A stretch of 64,000 nucleotides of DNA from Arthrobacter sp. MAHUQ-56 (GCF_019710585.1 NZ_JAIFZQ010000020.1:1035507-1099506); one strand, 5' to 3'; counted from the stretch's first letter, positions 54,400 through 63,678 are shown. Program-made: numbers and translations. Notes: generated by a model not told the origin, from the letters alone.

Positions 54400-55408
54400 G
54401 GTTGCCGCCAACGGGCTGGCGATGAAGAGGTGGCTGGGCAAGGCTGAAACTGCCCTCGGCAACCACAGCGACCGCCTCAATGCCATTAACATCTTCCCGG
54501 TGGCTGACGGTGATACCGGCACCAACCTCTACCTCACGGTGCGCGCCGCCGCCCGCTCCCTCGTGCTCAGCGAAGACCAGCCGGCCCCGGTTGATGTGGG
54601 GGCCATCCTTGCCACCGCAGGGCAGGCGGCCATGGAGGAAGCCAGGGGGAACTCCGGAACACTCTTTTCAGTCTTCCTGTGCGCCGCCGCCGAGCCGCTG
54701 GCCGGACACACCCGCTTGACCTCTACCCTGCTGGCGGCAGCCCTGAACCGGGCGCAGATCCGCGCCTGGTCCGCCCTGAGCGACCCCGTACCCGGGACCA
54801 TGCTGTCGGTCATGGAAGCGGCCGCCCGCGCCGCGGCCGCGGTGGACGCAGGGCAGAACGGAGACGACAGCAACCATGCGTTGGGACTGGCGCTCGACGC
54901 CGCGGTTGAGGGCGCCCTGGCGGCGGTAATCCACACGGAGGAACAGCTCGACGCGCTGCAGTCCGCCCATGTGGTGGACGCCGGGGGCGTGGGGATGCTG
55001 CTGATCCTGGACTGCCTCCGCTCCGCGGTCATGGGCCAGGAACTGCAAAGCGAGCTCCTGGACGGCCTGCATGGCTACGACGTGTCGGATCCCCACATCC
55101 ACGCTTCCATGCCGGACGACGACGGCGTGGAAGTCATGTGCACCATCAGCCTGTCGCCGTTGAACGCGGCCACGCTCCGGCAGCGGCTCGACGAAATTGG
55201 CGAGTCAGTGATCATGAGCCAGGTTGGCGGCGGCCCGGATGCCGAAGGAAACTACCGCTGGCGCGTTCACGTCCATGTCCCGGACCCGGACCCGGCGGTG
55301 GAGATCATCAAGTCCCTGGGCGAACCGTCGCAGATCAGTTTCAGCGAACTGGCACTGCCGCGGGATCCTGAGGCGGACGCAGTGAACACCAGCGGGCATG
55401 AACGCTGA
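54389..55408 (+). CDS. DAK2 (DhaL) domain protein, FakA/YloV-like
   Basis: About 339 residues. The DhaL nucleotide/metal motif is NIFPVADGDTGTNLYLTVR near residue 36, followed by EEARGNSGTLFSVFL near 79, and VDAGGVGMLLILDCLRSAV near 203. The C-terminal third has DDDGVEVMCTISL and VGGGPDAEGNYRWRVHVHVP. FakA, the fatty-acid kinase, has this domain plus a longer C-terminal part; this protein is shorter, so function is uncertain. A TTG at 54389 gives similarity to YloV N-termini (ANGLAMKRWLGKAE); the ATG at 54422 is an alternative. It sits between thiL and recG, overlapping both. Confidence 0.8.
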   Translation: MHTKVAANGLAMKRWLGKAETALGNHSDRLNAINIFPVADGDTGTNLYLTVRAAARSLVLSEDQPAPVDVGAILATAGQAAMEEARGNSGTLFSVFLCAAAEPLAGHTRLTSTLLAAALNRAQIRAWSALSDPVPGTMLSVMEAAARAAAAVDAGQNGDDSNHALGLALDAAVEGALAAVIHTEEQLDALQSAHVVDAGGVGMLLILDCLRSAVMGQELQSELLDGLHGYDVSDPHIHASMPDDDGVEVMCTISLSPLNAATLRQRLDEIGESVIMSQVGGGPDAEGNYRWRVHVHVPDPDPAVEIIKSLGEPSQISFSELALPRDPEADAVNTSGHER

Positions 55409-57671
55409 ACTGGACCTCGCCCTGGAGCGGCGGATCGGGAAACGCTCCGCGGCGGTCATTGAAAAGCACCTCGGCATCACCACCGTCGAAGGGCTCCTCA
55501 GCTATTTCCCCCGCCGCTACCTCACCAGGGGTGAGCTGACGCCCATCAGTGAACTCCCGCTCGATGAGGAAGTCACCCTTATTGCCAGGGTGCTCTCCAG
55601 CAGCACCCGGAGCATGCAGGCACGCCGCGGGACCATCACCGACGTCATAGTTTCCGACGACGACGGGCAGCAGGGGCTTCGGCTGGTGGGCGGCCGCGAC
55701 TTCCGCGGCAAAGTGCCGGGAACCCTCAAGATCAGCTTCTTCAACGGCTACAAGGCCAAGGCGGAGCTTCTGCAGGGCCGGCGCGCCCTCTTCTCAGGAA
55801 AAGTCAGCAGTTTCAAGGGCCAGCTGGGCCTGACAAACCCTGACTTCCTCATCCTGGACGACGACCCCTTCGGCCAGGGCAGTGGAGATCCGGAGAAACT
55901 CGCCGCCATGCCCATCCCCGTGTACCCGGCGACGGCCAAGCTGCCCAGCTGGAAGATCCAGCAGGTCATCGCCGCCCTCCTGGAAACCGTGGACCTCGGC
56001 TCCCTGCCTGATCCGGTACCCGCGGGTGTCGCGGCGCGGGAAGCTTTCCTGCCCCTGGCGGATGCCTACCGGCTCATCCACGCGCCCCAGTCGGCCACGG
56101 ACTGGAAGCGGGCCCGGGACCGCTTCCGGTACCAGGAAGCCCTGGTGTTGCAGTCAGCGCTGGCGCGGCGCAGGGCGCAGCTCGCCGCCGAGGAAGCCAC
56201 CGCCCGGCGCCCTGCAGAGGACGGCATCCTGTCCGCCTTCGACAGCAACCTGCCCTTCACGCTCACTGCCGGCCAGGCCGCCATCGGAAAGACCCTCGCC
56301 GCCGAACTTGCGCGCGACACCCCTATGAACCGGCTGCTGCAGGGCGAAGTGGGATCCGGCAAGACCATTGTGGCGCTGCGGGCCATGCTGCAGGTGGTCG
56401 ACGCCGGCGGACAGGCTGCCCTCCTGGCCCCCACCGAAGTGCTCGCCGCCCAGCACTACGACTCCATCCGCCGCACCCTTGGCCGGCTTTCGGCGGACGG
56501 GCTGCTGGGCGGGCTGGCCGGGAGTGCCGGACCGTCCGTCCAGGTCACGCTCCTGACCGGTTCCATGCCCACGGCCGCACGGAAACAGGCCATGCTGGAC
56601 GCCGCTTCCGGCACGGCGGGCATCATCATCGGAACCCATGCATTGCTCAGCGACAACGTGTCCTTCTACGACCTTGGCCTGATTGTGGTGGACGAGCAGC
56701 ACCGCTTCGGCGTGGAGCAGCGCGACGCGCTCCGGGCCAAGGCCCGCAAGCCCCCGCACCTGCTGGTCATGACCGCCACCCCCATTCCCCGCACCGTGGC
56801 GATGACCGTCTTCGGTGACCTGGAAACCTCCACCCTCGACGAACTGCCCCAGGGCAGGGCCCCGATCACCACCCATTTGGTGGGCCTGGCGGAGAACCCC
56901 GCCTGGGCGGCACGGATCTGGGCACGCGCCCGGGAGGAAATCGACGCGGGCCACCAGGTGTACGTGGTCTGCCCCAAGATCGGTACCGACGACGACGGCG
57001 ACTTCACCCCGGGTGAAGCCGAACCGCCAGGGCTTGACGCCGACGACACCGCGCGGGAGTCCGCCTCCGTAACAGCCGTCGTCGAGCATCTGCTGGGGGA
57101 GCCATCCATGTCCGGGGTGCCGCTGGCTCCGCTGCACGGGCGCCAGGACCCGGACCTGAAGACGGACACCATGGCCGGGTTCACCGCCAACCGCATCAAA
57201 CTGCTCGTGTCCACCACCGTGATCGAGGTGGGCGTGGACGTCCACAACGCCACCCTCATGGTCATCCTGGACGCCGACAGGTTCGGGATCTCCCAGCTTC
57301 ACCAGCTCCGCGGCCGTGTGGGCCGCGGCGGCCTGCCCGGGACCTGCCTGCTGGTCACTGCCCTCGAGCCCGGACATCCCAGCCGGCGGCGGCTGGAGGC
57401 GGTGGCCGCCACCACGGATGGCTTCGTCCTGTCGCAGGAAGACCTGAAGCTGCGGCGTGAGGGGGACATCCTGGGCGCCTCCCAGTCCGGCGGCCGCTCA
57501 ACCCTGAAGCTGCTGCGGGTCCTGGACCATGAAGACGTTATTGCCAGGGCGAGGGAAGACGCGCAGGGCGTTGTCCGGGACGACCCCTTCCTGTCCAGTC
57601 ATCCGGAACTCGCTGATGCCATCGACAAATACCTCAACCCCGAAAAGGAGGCGTTCCTTGAACGCGGCTAG
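55398..57671 (+). CDS. recG: ATP-dependent DNA helicase RecG
   Basis: Branch-migration helicase acting on stalled forks and Holliday junctions. 757 residues. The wedge/OB domain spans about 1-200 with YFPRRYLTRGELTPISEL near 35. Walker A is QGEVGSGKTIVALRA near 315; motif II IVVDEQHRFGVEQRDAL near 430; motif III MTATPIPRTVAMTVFGD near 456; motif VI QLRGRVGRGGLPGTCLL near 635. An acidic insertion near 535 (GTDDDGDFTPGEAEPPGLDA) is typical of the actinobacterial form. ATG overlaps the preceding gene by 11 bases. Confidence 0.96.
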   Translation: MNAELDLALERRIGKRSAAVIEKHLGITTVEGLLSYFPRRYLTRGELTPISELPLDEEVTLIARVLSSSTRSMQARRGTITDVIVSDDDGQQGLRLVGGRDFRGKVPGTLKISFFNGYKAKAELLQGRRALFSGKVSSFKGQLGLTNPDFLILDDDPFGQGSGDPEKLAAMPIPVYPATAKLPSWKIQQVIAALLETVDLGSLPDPVPAGVAAREAFLPLADAYRLIHAPQSATDWKRARDRFRYQEALVLQSALARRRAQLAAEEATARRPAEDGILSAFDSNLPFTLTAGQAAIGKTLAAELARDTPMNRLLQGEVGSGKTIVALRAMLQVVDAGGQAALLAPTEVLAAQHYDSIRRTLGRLSADGLLGGLAGSAGPSVQVTLLTGSMPTAARKQAMLDAASGTAGIIIGTHALLSDNVSFYDLGLIVVDEQHRFGVEQRDALRAKARKPPHLLVMTATPIPRTVAMTVFGDLETSTLDELPQGRAPITTHLVGLAENPAWAARIWARAREEIDAGHQVYVVCPKIGTDDDGDFTPGEAEPPGLDADDTARESASVTAVVEHLLGEPSMSGVPLAPLHGRQDPDLKTDTMAGFTANRIKLLVSTTVIEVGVDVHNATLMVILDADRFGISQLHQLRGRVGRGGLPGTCLLVTALEPGHPSRRRLEAVAATTDGFVLSQEDLKLRREGDILGASQSGGRSTLKLLRVLDHEDVIARAREDAQGVVRDDPFLSSHPELADAIDKYLNPEKEAFLERG

Positions 57672-57713
57672 CAAGGAAAGCGCCGTTCGCGGCCGGAAGA
57701 CGCGGTGGGCGGC

Positions 57714-58331
57714 ATGACCCGGATCATCGCGGGAGCCGCGGGCGGCACACCGCTGACGGCCGTCCCGGGATCGTTGACGCGGCCTACCACGGACAGGGTC
57801 AAGGAAGCACTGTTTTCCCGGCTTGATGCTTTCGAGGCCATCGCCGGCGCCCGGGTGCTGGACCTTTATGCCGGCTCCGGGTCCCTGGGCGTGGAGAGCG
57901 GCAGCAGGGGTGCGGCGTCCGTGGACCTGGTGGAATCGGATGCCAAGGCCAGCGCCGTGTGCCAGCGCAATGCCGACCTTATTAATGGTGTCCTGGGCCG
58001 CAAGGCGGTCACCGTGCACCGCTCCAAGGTCGAGCCCTTCCTGGAACGTGCCGCCGAAGCCGCGGCGTGGGACCTCGTCTTCCTGGATCCGCCCTATCCA
58101 CTGGAGGAGGCGGCCGTGACATCGGTGCTGCAAAAGCTGAGCGGCCACCTGTCTCCGGGGGCAGTCGTCGTGGTGGAGCGGTCCTCCCGTTCCCCGGAGC
58201 CTGGCTGGCCCGAAGCGATGACGCGGTTCGCGGAGAAGAAATACGGTGAAACCAGGCTGTGGTTCGCAGAGCCGTTCGTCCCGGACGCCATCGACGCCGA
58301 GGATGTTCCCCTGACCCAGGACGGCGCGTGA
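57714..58331 (+). CDS. rsmD: 16S rRNA (guanine(966)-N2)-methyltransferase
   Basis: SAM-dependent methyltransferase modifying G966 of 16S rRNA. 205 residues. Begins TRIIAGAAGGTPL as usual; SAM motif I is VLDLYAGSGSLGVESGSRGA near 50; the catalytic motif IV is VFLDPPYPLEE near 124; RPTTDRVKEALFSRL near 25 is diagnostic. The ATG at 57714 is preferred over a GTG three codons earlier because family N-termini begin there. A 17-base tandem repeat covers its stop codon. Confidence 0.93.
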   Translation: MTRIIAGAAGGTPLTAVPGSLTRPTTDRVKEALFSRLDAFEAIAGARVLDLYAGSGSLGVESGSRGAASVDLVESDAKASAVCQRNADLINGVLGRKAVTVHRSKVEPFLERAAEAAAWDLVFLDPPYPLEEAAVTSVLQKLSGHLSPGAVVVVERSSRSPEPGWPEAMTRFAEKKYGETRLWFAEPFVPDAIDAEDVPLTQDGA

Positions 58332-58364
58332 CACAGGACGGCGGATGACACAGGACGGCGCGCG
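58317..58364 (+). repeat. 17-base tandem repeat at the rsmD stop
   Basis: Three copies of CAGGACGGCG plus seven variable bases (58317-58333, 58334-58350, 58351-58364 partial). Since 17 is not a multiple of three, each copy changes frame; the first contains the last rsmD codons and the stop TGA. Confidence 0.6.
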
Positions 58365-58416
58365 GGACAGCGTGGGGGAGCCCGAACGGGAGCCCGGCAC
58401 GGAGTGGTAAGGCGGG

Positions 58417-59184
58417 TCAGTCTGCCATCGCGTCCAGGTCGACTCCCGCCAGGACTCTGGCCGGATGTGGGCCCCGGGCAACCAGCTCGGCGGTCCACTG
58501 CTCCGGCCACTTTCCCGGAGTTCCGGCAAGGATGATGTTGCCGGGGTACCGGCCTTCGAACATCCCGGCCTCCGCGAAGGCGGCCACGTCCCCCATGACC
58601 TCACGCAGCGCCACCACCTGGCTCCGTACCAGGGTGAGCCCCGGTTCGTCACCGACGTTGACGATCAGCAGTCCGTCCGGACCCAGGTGTGCTTTCGCCT
58701 CCCGGTAGAACCCGCTGGAGGCGATGTGGGCGGGTGCCTCGGGTCCGGAGAAAATATCCAGGATTACGACGTCGAACCTGAGGTCGGGGTCCAGCGCGCC
58801 GAGTGCATCCCTGGCGTCGCCGATGATGGTGGTCAGGTCCGTGCCCTCGGGAAGGGGCAGGTATTTCAGGACAAAGTCCAGCAGCTCACGCTCGAGTTCC
58901 ACCGCGTACTGGACCGAGCCTGGGCGGGTGGCCTGGATGTACCGGGCCAGCGTCAGGGCGCCCGCTCCCAGGTGCAGCGCCCGGACCGGCGCACCTTCCG
59001 GAGCGGCAAGATCCACCAGGTGCCCGATCCTGCGCAGGTACTCGTAGAAGATCTCGGCGGGCCGCTCGAGGTTGACGTGCGACTGTTCAGCGCCGCCGAT
59101 GCTCAGGACGAAGCTGCCTTCGGTGAAAGCGTCCGGTTCGATGGTGGCATGCTGGCCGGTGGTCCGCAGGAACCGCGAAGACAT
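58417..59184 (-). CDS. spermidine synthase-like methyltransferase-fold protein
   Basis: 255-residue Rossmann-fold protein of the spermidine synthase superfamily. The nucleotide-binding region is VRALHLGAGALTLARYIQAT near 67, the second motif YAVELERELLDFVLKYLPLP near 92, then IIGDARDAL near 119 and FDVVILDIFSGPEAPAH near 136. The GGGDG signature of true spermidine synthases is replaced by LGAGAL, so polyamine synthesis is doubtful. It starts within the stop of the aminotransferase gene (TGATG) and is probably translated from the same mRNA. Confidence 0.8.
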   Translation of the reverse strand: MSSRFLRTTGQHATIEPDAFTEGSFVLSIGGAEQSHVNLERPAEIFYEYLRRIGHLVDLAAPEGAPVRALHLGAGALTLARYIQATRPGSVQYAVELERELLDFVLKYLPLPEGTDLTTIIGDARDALGALDPDLRFDVVILDIFSGPEAPAHIASSGFYREAKAHLGPDGLLIVNVGDEPGLTLVRSQVVALREVMGDVAAFAEAGMFEGRYPGNIILAGTPGKWPEQWTAELVARGPHPARVLAGVDLDAMAD

Positions 59185-60413
59185 CAGAGCTTGCCACGCA
59201 GCGTGGCAAGCCGCTCCGCGGCTTCCTCCAGGACGGCATTCTTTTTGCAGAAGGCGAACCGGAGCAGGCTTCGGGTGCGCTGGGCACCTTCCTCATGGCA
59301 GAACACGGGGACCGGGATGGCGGCCACGCCCACCAGCGCCGGCAGCCGCCTGGCGAGGTCCAGCGCGTCGGTGATGCCGAGCGGGGCGGTGTCGACGTTG
59401 ACGAAGTAGGTGCCCTGCGGGGTGAAGACGTCGAAACCGGCGGCGCGCAGCCCTTGGCTGAGGATGTCGCGCTTCTGCTCCAAGGCTGTGGCAACGCCGT
59501 CATAGAAAGTGTCCGGCAGGGCCAGGCCCTGGGCGATTGCCAACTGGAAGGGGGTGCCCGAGCTGTAGGTGAGGAACTGCTTCACGGTGCGCACCGCGGA
59601 AACGAGTTCCGCGGGCCCGCTGAGCCAACCCACCTTCCAACCTGTCAGGGAAAAGGTCTTTCCTGCCGAGGAAATGGTGATGGTGCGTTCCCCAGCTCCC
59701 GGCAGCGAAGCCACCGGCGTGTGGGCGACGCCGAACGTGAGGTGCTCGTACACCTCATCGGTGATGATGATGCTGCCGTGCCGGGCCGCAAGGTCCACGA
59801 CGCGCTGCAGGACGTTCCGGGGGAACACCGCCCCCGTGGGGTTGTGCGGGTTGTTCAGCAGCACCACCCGCGTCCGCTCGTTGAAGGCGGCCTCCAGGGC
59901 GTCCAGGTCGGGCATGAAGTCCGGGGCCGCCAGCGGCACCGTCACGTGGGTGGCGCCGGACAGTCCAATGATTGCCCCGTACGAGTCGTAGAACGGCTCG
60001 AACGTCAGCACCTCGTCGCCCGGCCGGGCGTACGCCAGGAGGGCGGCCGCGATGCCTTCCGTGGCGCCCGTGGTGATGATGACCTCCGAGGCAGGATCCA
60101 CTGACAGCCCGTAGAAGCGTTCCTGGTGTGCGGAAACGGCTTCCCGGAGTTCGGGGATCCCCTTCCCCGGCGCGTACTGGTTGGCTCCGGCAGCGATGGC
60201 CGCTCGGGCGGCTTCCCGGATATCGGCCGGGCCGTCCTCGTCCGGAAAGCCCTGGCCGAGGTTGATGGCGCCGGTCTGCAGGGCCAGGGTTGTCATCTCC
60301 TCGAAGATGGTCACGCCAAGGCTGCCATCGGGTGAAAGGAGGTTGGCACCAAGTGCGGTGCGCTGCCAAGGGGCAGGTGCCAGGGGCGTGGAAAGTTCCC
60401 GTGCAGGATGCAT
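59184..60413 (-). CDS. PLP-dependent aminotransferase, class I/II
   Basis: 409-residue fold-type I aminotransferase. Motifs: INLGQGFPDEDGPADIREAA near 48, VIITTGATEGIAAALLAY near 107, LLNNPHNPTGAVFPRN near 175, ITDEVYEHLTFG near 213, the PLP lysine in TISSAGKTFSLTGWKVGWLS near 249 and RFAFCKKNAVLEEAAERL near 388. The closest families are methionine/kynurenine aminotransferases and N-succinyldiaminopimelate aminotransferases; the substrate is not clear. The ATG at 60413 is chosen because TACCAT lies six bases upstream; an ATG nine codons earlier is possible. Confidence 0.85.
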   Translation of the reverse strand: MHPARELSTPLAPAPWQRTALGANLLSPDGSLGVTIFEEMTTLALQTGAINLGQGFPDEDGPADIREAARAAIAAGANQYAPGKGIPELREAVSAHQERFYGLSVDPASEVIITTGATEGIAAALLAYARPGDEVLTFEPFYDSYGAIIGLSGATHVTVPLAAPDFMPDLDALEAAFNERTRVVLLNNPHNPTGAVFPRNVLQRVVDLAARHGSIIITDEVYEHLTFGVAHTPVASLPGAGERTITISSAGKTFSLTGWKVGWLSGPAELVSAVRTVKQFLTYSSGTPFQLAIAQGLALPDTFYDGVATALEQKRDILSQGLRAAGFDVFTPQGTYFVNVDTAPLGITDALDLARRLPALVGVAAIPVPVFCHEEGAQRTRSLLRFAFCKKNAVLEEAAERLATLRGKL

Positions 60414-60419
60414 CCAGTC

Positions 60420-60450
60420 ATGGTATCCCGGCCTTGCCATGGGGTAGGTT
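60420..60450. promoter_or_regulatory. divergent leaderless promoters of aminotransferase gene and coaD
   Basis: Reverse-strand TACCAT (60420-60425) is six bases before the aminotransferase ATG; forward TAGGTT (60445-60450) is six bases before the coaD ATG. Only 43 bases separate the start codons. Confidence 0.45.
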
Positions 60451-60456
60451 CGGAGC

Positions 60457-60957
60457 ATGAGACGCGCTGTTTGCCCCGGATCCTTCGACCCCATCCACAA
60501 CGGCCATCTCGAAGTCATCGCACGTGCCGCCGGGCTCTTCGACGAGGTCATCGTGGCCATTTCCACGAACTTCGCGAAGAAGTACATGTTCACCCTCGAC
60601 GAGCGGCTCGAGATGGCACGTGAGACCCTCGCCTCCCTCAAGGGCATCGTCGTGGAACCGGTGGGCGAGGGGCTTTTGGCCGAGTATTGCCGCCAGCGCG
60701 GCGTGTCCGCCATCGTCAAGGGGCTCCGGTCGTCGTCGGACTTCGACTACGAGCACCCCATGGCCACCATGAACCGGCAGCTGAGCGGAGTGGAGACGGT
60801 ATTCCTTCCGGCCGAGGCAAGCTACGTGCACCTGTCCTCCACGTTGATCAAGGAGGTGGCATCCCTGGGCGGGAACATCACCGATTACGTGCCGAGGTCC
60901 GTGCACCGCCGGATGCTGACCGGCGAGTCTTCGGCCGACCAGCAGCCAAGACGGTAA
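60457..60957 (+). CDS. coaD: phosphopantetheine adenylyltransferase
   Basis: Penultimate enzyme of coenzyme A synthesis: transfers AMP from ATP to 4'-phosphopantetheine. 166 residues. The nucleotidyltransferase motif is CPGSFDPIHNGHLEVI near residue 6; the second motif SYVHLSSTLIKEVASLGGNI near 125 includes the ISSTxxR-like site. IVKGLRSSSDFDYEHPMATM near 86 is diagnostic. The divergent aminotransferase gene shares the promoter gap. Confidence 0.96.
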   Translation: MRRAVCPGSFDPIHNGHLEVIARAAGLFDEVIVAISTNFAKKYMFTLDERLEMARETLASLKGIVVEPVGEGLLAEYCRQRGVSAIVKGLRSSSDFDYEHPMATMNRQLSGVETVFLPAEASYVHLSSTLIKEVASLGGNITDYVPRSVHRRMLTGESSADQQPRR

Positions 60958-60992
60958 GCTTGTCCGGTACTTCGGCGCCGCCGCCGGCCAGT

Positions 60993-61022
60993 TTGAGTCG
61001 TTATGGCTCTTCGGGCTAAGAT
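60993..61022 (+). promoter_or_regulatory. promoter of the DUF177-rpmF unit
   Basis: TTGAGT (60993-60998), 18-base spacer, TAAGAT (61017-61022). Transcription near 61029 would give a leader of about 27 bases containing AGGAG (61046-61050), five bases before the proposed ATT start. Confidence 0.55.
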
Positions 61023-61055
61023 GGTACGTCGGTCATATGTTCAACAGGAGTTCTC

Positions 61056-61604
61056 ATTAAAAGAGATGCTGGTTCGCCCCTGGCGTTCGACGTCAAGGAC
61101 CTCGGGCGCAGCCCGGGAAGCATGCGGACGCTGAAGGAACATGTACCCGCACCGGGTGATCTTGGTGTGGCGCTCATTGGTGTTCAGGAAGGCTCGGATG
61201 TCGAGCTCGACCTGAGGCTTGAGGCCGTACACGAAGGAATTCTGGTATCTGGAACCGTTGTCGTCGGTGTAACCGGCGAATGCGGCCGATGCCTGGATCC
61301 CCTTGCGTATGACCTTGAGGTCAATGTGCAAGAACTTTTCTTCTACGAGGGCGCTGAGCTTTCGGACGGAGAAGATGATGAAGAGCAACGTCGAGTCGAG
61401 CACGATGTAATCGATCTTGAACCGGTGTTGCGGGACGCGGTTGTCACCAATCTGCCGTTCCAGCCGGTGTGCCGGGAAGACTGCCAGGGCCTTTGCTCCG
61501 AATGCGGAGTTCGCCTGGAAGACGAGCCGGGGCACCACCACGAGGTCCTGGATCCTCGCTGGGCTGCCCTAGCTGATATGGCTAAGCCTGACCGGCAAAA
61601 TTGA
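61056..61604 (+). CDS. DUF177 (YceD) family protein, apparent ATT start
   Basis: YceD-type protein thought to act in 23S rRNA/large-subunit maturation; it precedes rpmF in most bacteria. 182 residues from the ATT. Motifs: SPLAFDVKDLGRSPGSMRTL near residue 7, VTGECGRCLDPL near 74, FFYEGAELSDGEDDEEQRR near 94 and the metal-type cluster CREDCQGLCSECGVRLEDE near 139. The conserved FDVKDLGR segment lies upstream of the first ATG (61122), and no ATG, GTG or TTG is in frame between the stop at 61017 and 61122. AGGAG is five bases before the ATT at 61056, so this is the likely start. GTT at 61050 is the only other near option. Confidence 0.82.
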   Translation: MKRDAGSPLAFDVKDLGRSPGSMRTLKEHVPAPGDLGVALIGVQEGSDVELDLRLEAVHEGILVSGTVVVGVTGECGRCLDPLAYDLEVNVQELFFYEGAELSDGEDDEEQRRVEHDVIDLEPVLRDAVVTNLPFQPVCREDCQGLCSECGVRLEDEPGHHHEVLDPRWAALADMAKPDRQN

Positions 61605-61640
61605 TTTGTACGTGTTTGTCTAGAGAGAAATGAGTTAGCC

Positions 61641-61844
61641 GTGGCTGTTCCCAAGCGGAAAATGTCTCGCTCGAATACCCGCGCCCGCCGCTCGCAGTGG
61701 AAGGCGACCGCCCCCCACCTGGTGAAGACCGTTGAAAACGGCCAGGTCACCTACAGCCTGCCGCACCAGGCAAAGGTCGTCACCGACTCTGCTGGCACCG
61801 CGCTGTTCCTTGAGTACAAGGGCCGCAAGGTCGCTGACGTCTAA
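61641..61844 (+). CDS. rpmF: 50S ribosomal protein L32
   Basis: 67-residue ribosomal protein. The opening [20 protein letters not shown] is diagnostic of L32. No cysteine is present, so this is the zinc-free form; whether a zinc-binding paralogue exists elsewhere cannot be seen here. GTG start 36 bases after the DUF177 stop. rnc follows after 20 bases. Confidence 0.97.
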   Translation: MAVPKRKMSRSNTRARRSQWKATAPHLVKTVENGQVTYSLPHQAKVVTDSAGTALFLEYKGRKVADV

Positions 61845-61864
61845 TCGGCCGACAGGCTGGAAGG

Positions 61865-62593
61865 ATGTCTTCAACTGAAGAGCTTCTGAAGCGTCTCGGT
61901 GTCAATATTGACGCCGGGACGCTTCGTCTTGCGCTCACCCACCGCTCGTACGCATATGAAAACGGCGGCATACCCACCAACGAGCGCCTGGAATTCCTGG
62001 GCGACTCCATCCTGGGCTTCTCCGTGACCGATGCCCTCTACCGGGACAACCCGGAGCTGCCCGAAGGTGACCTCGCCAAACGCCGCTCGGCGGTCGTCAG
62101 CACCCGGGCGCTGGCCAACATCGGACGCAGCCTGGGCATCGGCGAGTACATCTACCTGGGGCAGGGCGAAAAGCTCACCCAGGGGAAGAATAAGGCGTCC
62201 ATCCTCGCGGACACCATGGAGGCCCTGATCGGGGCCACCTATGTCTCCAATGACATCGAGACGGCACGCCAGCTGGTCATGCGCCTGGTCGGCCCGTTGC
62301 TCAAGGATGCGGCTGTCCTGGGTGCCGGCACCGACTGGAAGACCAGCATCCAGGAGCTCGCGGCCAGCCGCCAGCTGGGCACCATCCATTACGCAGTGGA
62401 CGGTGCCGGTCCGGACCACGCCAGGACGTTCACTGCCGTGCTGAGCATTGGTGGAACCGCCTACGGCAAGGGCACCGGGCACTCGAAAAAGGAAGCCGAG
62501 CAGGAAGCGGCAGCTGACGGCTGGCGCGTGCTCACTGGGGCGGAAAGCCTGGACGGCACCGGCAAAGCCGCAGGCTCCGTAGCCGCGAAGTAG
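61865..62593 (+). CDS. rnc: ribonuclease III
   Basis: Double-strand RNA endonuclease for rRNA and mRNA processing. 242 residues. The catalytic signature is [20 protein letters not shown] near 39 with the second acidic patch in [15 protein letters not shown] near 117. The C-terminal dsRNA-binding domain starts [20 protein letters not shown] near 158 and includes [20 protein letters not shown] near 200. GGAAGG lies directly before the ATG, and CAGGCT six bases before could be a -10. Confidence 0.96.
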   Translation: MSSTEELLKRLGVNIDAGTLRLALTHRSYAYENGGIPTNERLEFLGDSILGFSVTDALYRDNPELPEGDLAKRRSAVVSTRALANIGRSLGIGEYIYLGQGEKLTQGKNKASILADTMEALIGATYVSNDIETARQLVMRLVGPLLKDAAVLGAGTDWKTSIQELAASRQLGTIHYAVDGAGPDHARTFTAVLSIGGTAYGKGTGHSKKEAEQEAAADGWRVLTGAESLDGTGKAAGSVAAK

Positions 62594-62600
62594 CACCGCC

Positions 62601-63569
62601 ATGCCGGAACTGCCCGAGGTGGAAGTGGTGCGCCGCGGCCTGGTGAGCTGGGTGCGGGGCAGGACCATCGAAGCCGTCGAGGTCCTCGACCCGCGCTCCA
62701 TCCGGCGCCACGCCCTTGGCGCCGACGATTTCGCCGGCAACCTCGAAGGCGCCGTGGTGGCCGACGTCGTGCGGCGCGGCAAGTTCCTCTGGCTGCCGCT
62801 GCTGGACGGTGTTGACGCCGCCGGCGAAGGCGCCACCCGCGTGGCGCAGCCGCATGTGGCACTCATGGCCCACCTGGGCATGAGCGGCCAGCTGCTGATG
62901 CAGGATTCCGGTGTGCCGGACGAGAAGCACCTCAAGGTCAGGTTCCGCCTCAGTCCCCAGGAGGGCATGCCCGGGCAGTTGAGGTTCGTGGACCAGCGCA
63001 TTTTCGGCGGGCTGTTCGTCACCTCGCTGGTTCCCACGGACGACGCCGGGCCGGGCGGGCTCGCCGAATCCCCCCTTCCGCTGATTGCCGGGGAAGCGGC
63101 GCACATTGCGCGCGATCCCCTGGATCCCGCTTTCTCGTTCGAACTCTTCTACCGGCGCCTGAGGAAGCGGAAGACCGGGCTGAAGCGGGCCTTGCTGGAC
63201 CAGGGCCTCGTCTCCGGCATCGGAAACATCTACGCCGACGAAGCGCTGTGGCGGGCCCGGCTCCATTTCGCCCGCCCCACGGACACGCTCCGCCGTGCCG
63301 AGGCCCAGCGTGTCATCGACAGTGCACGCGAGGTAATGCTCGACGCCCTGGCAGCCGGCGGCACCAGCTTCGACTCCCTGTACGTGAACGTCAACGGTGC
63401 GTCCGGATACTTCGACCGGTCCCTCAATGCCTACGGCCGCGAAGGCGAACCGTGCAAGCGGTGTGCCGCAGCGGGAATCCACGCGACCATCCGCCGCGAG
63501 CAGTTCATGAACCGCTCCTCGCACACCTGCCACGTCTGCCAGCCGCGTCCCCGCAACGGGCGCTGGTAG
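62601..63569 (+). CDS. mutM: formamidopyrimidine-DNA glycosylase
   Basis: Bifunctional glycosylase/lyase removing 8-oxoguanine and formamidopyrimidines. 322 residues. The catalytic N-terminus is [19 protein letters not shown] (Pro2, Glu3). The helix-two-turn-helix includes [20 protein letters not shown] near 195, and the zinc finger is [16 protein letters not shown] ... SHTCHVCQ near 285-313 with four cysteines. Seven bases after rnc and on the same transcript. Confidence 0.95.
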   Translation: MPELPEVEVVRRGLVSWVRGRTIEAVEVLDPRSIRRHALGADDFAGNLEGAVVADVVRRGKFLWLPLLDGVDAAGEGATRVAQPHVALMAHLGMSGQLLMQDSGVPDEKHLKVRFRLSPQEGMPGQLRFVDQRIFGGLFVTSLVPTDDAGPGGLAESPLPLIAGEAAHIARDPLDPAFSFELFYRRLRKRKTGLKRALLDQGLVSGIGNIYADEALWRARLHFARPTDTLRRAEAQRVIDSAREVMLDALAAGGTSFDSLYVNVNGASGYFDRSLNAYGREGEPCKRCAAAGIHATIRREQFMNRSSHTCHVCQPRPRNGRW

Positions 63570-63678
63570 CCCCGCCGCTGCGCCCTTCCCCCGCGATATC
63601 CCGCGAACTTCCGCGGCCAGGCAGTAGATTGAGGGGAGCCGAGCAGCCGCTTCAGCCACTCAGGAGATCCGAAAAGCC

